14,088 nt of DNA from a bacterium. GTDB taxonomy: Bacteria > Bacillota_I > Bacilli_A > RF39 > UBA660. Position numbers and translations under genes: made by a program. The stretch is taken from contig JAQXIG010000172.1 in assembly GCA_029007685.1 (NCBI GenBank), forward strand, positions 1 through 14,088, given 5' to 3'. Positions 13,223 to 14,088 of this stretch are shown piece by piece. The notes under the pieces are model-generated. The model saw only the letters and a program-made list of their open reading frames with translations. It had not been told where the DNA came from and made no database searches. How positions within the stretch are numbered: the first letter of the stretch is position 1; every line of letters begins with the position of its first letter.

Positions 13223-14088
13223 CTAATCTATTTTTTGCTTTTTCATAGAAATCAGATTGGTCAGAATCATAAATCCAATAGCGAAAAGGATCAGTATGAA
13301 TAGATGAATAATAATAGGTTTTAAAGAAGCAAAATCAATCACTTCCAACGTCTTAACCACCTCATTTGTTTTGATATACCAATACGATGGTAAGATCTGA
13401 GCAATCTTTAATACTGAATTAGGCAACCACTCCATTGGTACAAAGCTCCCACACAAGAAGCTACTTCCTAGTGCTACAACATTAACAATGCCATTGATTG
13501 CTTCTTTACTACTGACTAAATTTCCGATCAAAAAAGCTATTGTTAGAGCGCAAAAAGTAAAAACAAAAGAGTTCATAATATAAATCAGTCCATGTATCGT
13601 AAACATAATATTTCCTAGCAAGATAAAACTCAATAATACATATATTCCCCATAATATGAAGGCAAACAAACTATTAGAGAGCAGCAATATTTGATTATAT
13701 TTTCGATAATTGGTACTACTAATAATAGTTCTTTTCTGAATGTTTTTTTCTTTAAAGCTAGATAATACTAGGCAAATAACATATACACAACCAGCTAAAA
13801 TACTATAATTTGCAAAATTATAGTAGAAAGAAACTCTAGACAATTGATTTGTATTTAATTTTGAAGTCATTTCAATCTTTACTGTTTTCGATAGCACATC
13901 TTGAACTTGTTTGACAATCTCTTCTTCATTATCGAAAGACACTCTATAAATACTTGCAACTTTGATATAACGCTCTAACATCATCTCAGCAAACGACGCT
14001 TGATAATCACCCGTACTTTGAATTTTAATCTGAGGATGTTTCCCAAGTAAAAAATTGGTTCTAAAATGATTAGGAATATATATAATAT
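13223..14088 (-). CDS. ABC-2-type transporter permease (partial, 5' end outside window)
   Basis: The reading frame stays open to the window edge, so the visible 287 residues are the C-terminal part of a longer protein. The ATG pair at 13984 is internal: the frame continues upstream with residues such as GKHPQIKIQSTGDYQASFAE. The visible part is an extracellular segment, then about six helices with the ABC-2 signature region (GNLVSSKEAINGIVN, FLCGSFVPMEWLP, ILPSYWYIK). Single-chain permeases of this kind, with a large outer loop between helices 1 and 2, work with a separate ATPase to export drugs, peptides or sodium. The ATPase gene should lie beyond the right edge. The gene ends its operon, with a strong hairpin directly after the stop. 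The substrate cannot be inferred. Confidence 0.85.
   Translation of the reverse strand, partial: IIYIPNHFRTNFLLGKHPQIKIQSTGDYQASFAEMMLERYIKVASIYRVSFDNEEEIVKQVQDVLSKTVKIEMTSKLNTNQLSRVSFYYNFANYSILAGCVYVICLVLSSFKEKNIQKRTIISSTNYRKYNQILLLSNSLFAFILWGIYVLLSFILLGNIMFTIHGLIYIMNSFVFTFCALTIAFLIGNLVSSKEAINGIVNVVALGSSFLCGSFVPMEWLPNSVLKIAQILPSYWYIKTNEVVKTLEVIDFASLKPIIIHLFILILFAIGFMILTNLISMKKQKID

Noticed and set aside
13223..13984. ABC-2 permease as a complete 253-aa protein starting at 13984
   Set aside because: The frame stays open to the window edge with protein-like sequence, no ribosome site precedes 13984, and the first membrane helix expected in the family is missing from the short version.
1..14088. 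CRISPR arrays, tRNA or rRNA genes, insertion-sequence ends, riboswitches
   Set aside because: I found no regularly spaced repeats, cloverleaf or rRNA motifs, intact transposase genes or known riboswitch cores on either strand.

Overview
The window is about 14 kb of very AT-rich DNA from a low-GC Gram-positive bacterium (Bacillota). The evidence is strong GGAGG-type ribosome sites, sigma-A promoters mostly of the extended -10 type (TGnTATAAT), intrinsic terminators with U tracts, and a lipoteichoic-acid-synthase-like enzyme together with LiaF, DUF4097 and DedA proteins. A gut Bacilli or Erysipelotrichia-type organism is plausible, but the sequence alone does not fix the taxon. TAA, TAG and TGA all act as stops, so nothing suggests a recoded genetic code. 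Almost every gene is on the minus strand; only the MTA/SAH nucleosidase runs on plus.

Layout, left to right. (1) 1-585: the N-terminal receiver half of an OmpR/PhoB-type response regulator, cut by the window edge, with a regulatory region that carries a tandem 8-bp repeat. (2) 586-3038: a single-gene unit, with its own promoter and terminator, for a 796-aa type IV prepilin-like protein that has Ig-like repeats and a cysteine-rich tail. (3) 3053-3403: a small zinc-ribbon protein. (4) 3536-4560: a DUF308/HdeD-like membrane protein, a small two-helix membrane protein, and an unreported 53-aa ORF that looks like the severed N-terminus of a SipW-dependent (TasA/camelysin-type) secreted protein. 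(5) 4558-6578: an operon of membrane-anchored cyclophilin, a broken hypoxanthine/uracil-DNA glycosylase gene, and an RluA-family pseudouridine synthase. (6) 6579-7344: no intact gene, but a degenerate reading frame I interpret as a dead Rpn-family (PD-(D/E)XK recombination-promoting nuclease) gene. (7) 7345-9396: an LtaS-like sulfatase-fold membrane enzyme. (8) 9460-10182: mtnN on plus, divergent from the LtaS-like gene and convergent with the next. (9) 10177-10851: a VanY-type M15 peptidase with no visible export signal. (10) 10857-13123: a three-gene operon of LiaF-like, DUF4097 beta-repeat and DedA proteins. (11) 13186-14088: the C-terminal part of an ABC-2 permease.

The common theme is the cell envelope: LTA-type polymer synthesis, LiaF/DUF4097 envelope-stress proteins, DedA, an M15 peptidase, an ABC-2 exporter and a surface pilin. 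A second theme is gene decay. The glycosylase gene has five in-frame stops and one frameshift yet keeps its operon position, the Rpn-like gene is in ruins, and the SipW-type protein stops just after its signal region. I do not see a convincing new multi-gene system. The most unusual objects are the solitary Ig-repeat prepilin, the glycosylase with a stop-riddled front half and a clean back half, and the seven-fold glycine-repeat DUF4097 protein coupled to LiaF.
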